A stretch of 64,000 nucleotides of DNA, from NCBI RefSeq assembly GCF_947495255.1, contig NZ_CANLYI010000009.1, positions 144,530 through 208,529 of the forward strand, written 5' to 3'. Each line of letters opens with the position of its first letter. Position 1 is the stretch's first letter. Positions 63,201-64,000 of this stretch are shown here, piece by piece. Under the pieces are notes generated by a model. The model had not been told where the DNA came from and did no database searches. It saw only the letters and a program-made list of their open reading frames with translations. The DNA is from an uncultured Winogradskyella sp. (GTDB lineage: Bacteria; Bacteroidota; Bacteroidia; Flavobacteriales; Flavobacteriaceae). The translations under genes and the position numbers were made by a program.

Positions 63201-64000
63201 GACCTAGGTAATTTCATAGGAACTGGTGTTTTACCATTAAGTTTTGCAACAAACAGTAATTCATCATCCTCTTCTACTGGCAGTAGTTTAATTACTTTTA
63301 AGAGTACTGCACGTTATAAGTACACTGTAACTTATACTTATGATATTAGTCAAAGCGTAGTTATTGGAACAATAAGTCCAACAAATGCTGATTGTTTTGG
63401 AAGTGATTCAGGAAGTGCTACCGCCTCAGTATTTGGTAGTTCAACTCCATTCACATATTTATGGTCAAATTCTGATGGTGATACTGTCGGTTCAAATTCT
63501 GCAACATTATCAAATGTTGTTGCTGGCACCTATAATCTTTTAGTAACGGATGATAATGGATGTACAGACTCCGATTCTGTTACAATAGCTGAACCAACTG
63601 AAGCTTTATCTGCTAATTTTATTTATAATAAGGGTGTTAAATGTTATGGAGAATCAACTGGAAGCATAAAATATCAAGGTGTTGGTGGTACAACTCCTTA
63701 TCGTTATTCTTTAGATGCAGGAACTACAACACAAACCAACCATTACTTTGAAAATTTAGCTGGTAATTATTCAGTAAGTGTCTCTATGGATGGCTCGTCT
63801 TGTGATCCTGTTGTTCATAATATTCAAATTACACAACCTTCTCAAGCATTAAGTGTTTCTGTTGATAAAGTTAACGCAACATTTGCTCAAGGATGTGATG
63901 ATGGTACTGCAACTGCAACTGCTACTGGTGGAAATGCTCCTTATTCATATTTATGGTCGGCTTCTGCTGGTAACCAAACAACAGCTGCCATTACGGATTT
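60240..64000 (+). CDS. Very large secreted SprB-repeat adhesin (5' part only)
   Basis: The frame is open from ATG 60240 (or 60231, three codons earlier) to the window end, over 1,250 residues, and is not closed. A signal peptide (FLALFVVLPNLLTAQQ) leads to a non-repetitive N-terminal region, then a cadherin/VCBS-like segment (about 305-360) and a degenerate repeat. SprB-type repeats follow: SGGTPPYTYSW near residue 465, then two more to about 680, a divergent segment, and three from about 1040 to the end, with the pattern C-x-G-x2-S/T-G...GG-TPPY-x-YSW...AGTYTVTVTDANGC. SprB of Flavobacterium is a surface adhesin for gliding secreted by the type IX system; this may be SprB itself or a relative. 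Confidence 0.88.
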   Translation, partial: MRKKYNCISVVNLTRAIFLALFVVLPNLLTAQQSPSIQTGVTFQWVEATQPNGTYPATIESVTINGEVYNTFAVPSDYEMTRVGRKGHAYNHIMENSSTIFADSSDPLWHSEALSAFQDKNLNHFFACSFNGRNICLDFDAVETTDAQKQTIFYNPSIPANEGGVLAITERNANNCYHIAVFGIPVGGGPEQFLGETFVRSNNNTINGTYSPPNQVPNSGTDYWLTDRTVEQNKTLGMALFYLSDIVPIGSKITKIEFNASTNDHGDGKFLILQKYAVDNHETNCINELYTGDLKLSNSSPDNSTYTLVSAPTPAGAFFELNADGTYTYQPTDNFTGEVSFEYSICLPAPNQSVCDQATVYMNFVDLPPDPSYEVDCNADDTFNIEVTSPLGAEFEYKLNTGAFQSSPIFNIPAGSYNLVIRNTNTTCEKVYTNNPILLSNMKITGDITDVSCKLGDDGAIDISVSGGTPPYTYSWNNSATSEDLLGLYAGTYTVTVTDANGCTENEDFEVEQPNEELSVAVDWIKHVDCHGNSSGDFKVIGSGGTPPYLYSVDGGTTTQSSDFFAPPFTAGDYTVTIIDALDCTSTVNLEITEPDEIVVTVSSITNVECNGENTGAIYLNVEGGTPPIYYTWDDGSTNDNLTNIGAGIYNVTVVDNYSCSVSTSITVNEPPFKNFNSQIFAAVCNNAGTFEDSTDDFITFTIDPDAPTDYFQNPYTYNVSATQNGSAVDVFYNKTTYPSGSHVVSEEIANNVSYGYPTDFIIHNGGLGNDDFVITITSNPCGLTETLNLTNPGTCSEDCVPESTNKQVTYTFESDFILTEADELAVNIPKFNPGSTRTLTQVEVSYSSEFRSAVLFENKTTNGFVRGAIDTDISYKIGNLSPIVSNAELARTNGYATSQYIPINEEVLVPAQGNWPGDSASSNSTYFAMDEEFNDFASKSFLLGIDPTNNPLWVTNIIGDSTADDDMIYEMDTTLDSGNVIYTSVSDLGNFIGTGVLPLSFATNSNSSSSSTGSSLITFKSTARYKYTVTYTYDISQSVVIGTISPTNADCFGSDSGSATASVFGSSTPFTYLWSNSDGDTVGSNSATLSNVVAGTYNLLVTDDNGCTDSDSVTIAEPTEALSANFIYNKGVKCYGESTGSIKYQGVGGTTPYRYSLDAGTTTQTNHYFENLAGNYSVSVSMDGSSCDPVVHNIQITQPSQALSVSVDKVNATFAQGCDDGTATATATGGNAPYSYLWSASAGNQTTAAITD

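Overview
The window is about 64 kb of AT-rich bacterial chromosome from a member of the Bacteroidota, most likely a marine flavobacterium (family Flavobacteriaceae). The evidence is the gene content: TonB receptors with a carboxypeptidase-regulatory-like N-terminus, a DUF5117-type metalloprotease, a SprB-repeat adhesin, DUF3822 next to rsmD, and a flavobacterial MiaE. Promoter-like TAnnTTTG (-7) elements and the near absence of Shine-Dalgarno sequences agree. I see no prophage, plasmid backbone, complete insertion sequence, CRISPR array, tRNA or rRNA. Gene families were recognised from sequence motifs and memory, not from searches.

Layout. 1-6.2 kb: housekeeping genes (cysteine synthase-like PLP enzyme cut by the window edge, oligopeptidase B, YbaB, threonine aldolase, prfB with a programmed +1 frameshift, ArsC-like protein). 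6.3-11.5 kb: a TonB-dependent receptor convergent with a large secreted zinc metalloprotease. 11.8-37 kb: a long region devoted to two- and three-carbon acids. It holds a cNMP/CBS/DUF294 protein with a DEDDh exonuclease, isocitrate lyase and malate synthase divergent from a RamB/ScfR-type regulator, two AMP-forming acyl-CoA synthetases (acetyl and probably propionyl), a CrbS-like transporter/histidine kinase with a receiver-only response regulator, an acetate-type symporter with its DUF4212 subunit and an outer-membrane porin, an isolated IS1-like zinc-ribbon/HTH protein, and aldehyde dehydrogenase/DUF779 divergent from an AraC regulator. Read together: aldehyde is oxidised to acid, acids are imported and activated to CoA esters, and acetyl-CoA is assimilated through the glyoxylate shunt.

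38-49.4 kb: an alanine/glycine symporter, an SDR/FucU-like pair, two membrane proteins, then a seven-gene minus-strand operon (RecD-like helicase, DUF4126, kdsB, HAD phosphatase, CAT-like acetyltransferase, KdnB-like dehydrogenase, PlsC-like acyltransferase) that looks partly dedicated to KDO/lipopolysaccharide. 49.6-56.4 kb: rsmD with DUF3822, RNase P RNA (rnpB, minus strand), dnaX, miaE and small envelope proteins. 56.5-59.9 kb: a compact sixA-ppk1-ppx polyphosphate operon. 60.2 kb to the end: the N-terminal 1,250 residues of a very large secreted SprB-repeat adhesin.

The most interesting items are a set of three 17-bp-spaced TTCGC(T/A)AA repeats between aceB and the ScfR regulator, a 19-bp sequence shared by the upstream regions of the porin/symporter genes and the acyl-CoA synthetase genes, and the possible single acetate system made of the CrbS-like kinase, the DUF294/exonuclease pair and the transposase-derived HTH protein. 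The prfB frameshift site lacks the usual Shine-Dalgarno stimulator, and DnaX lacks its zinc-binding cysteines.
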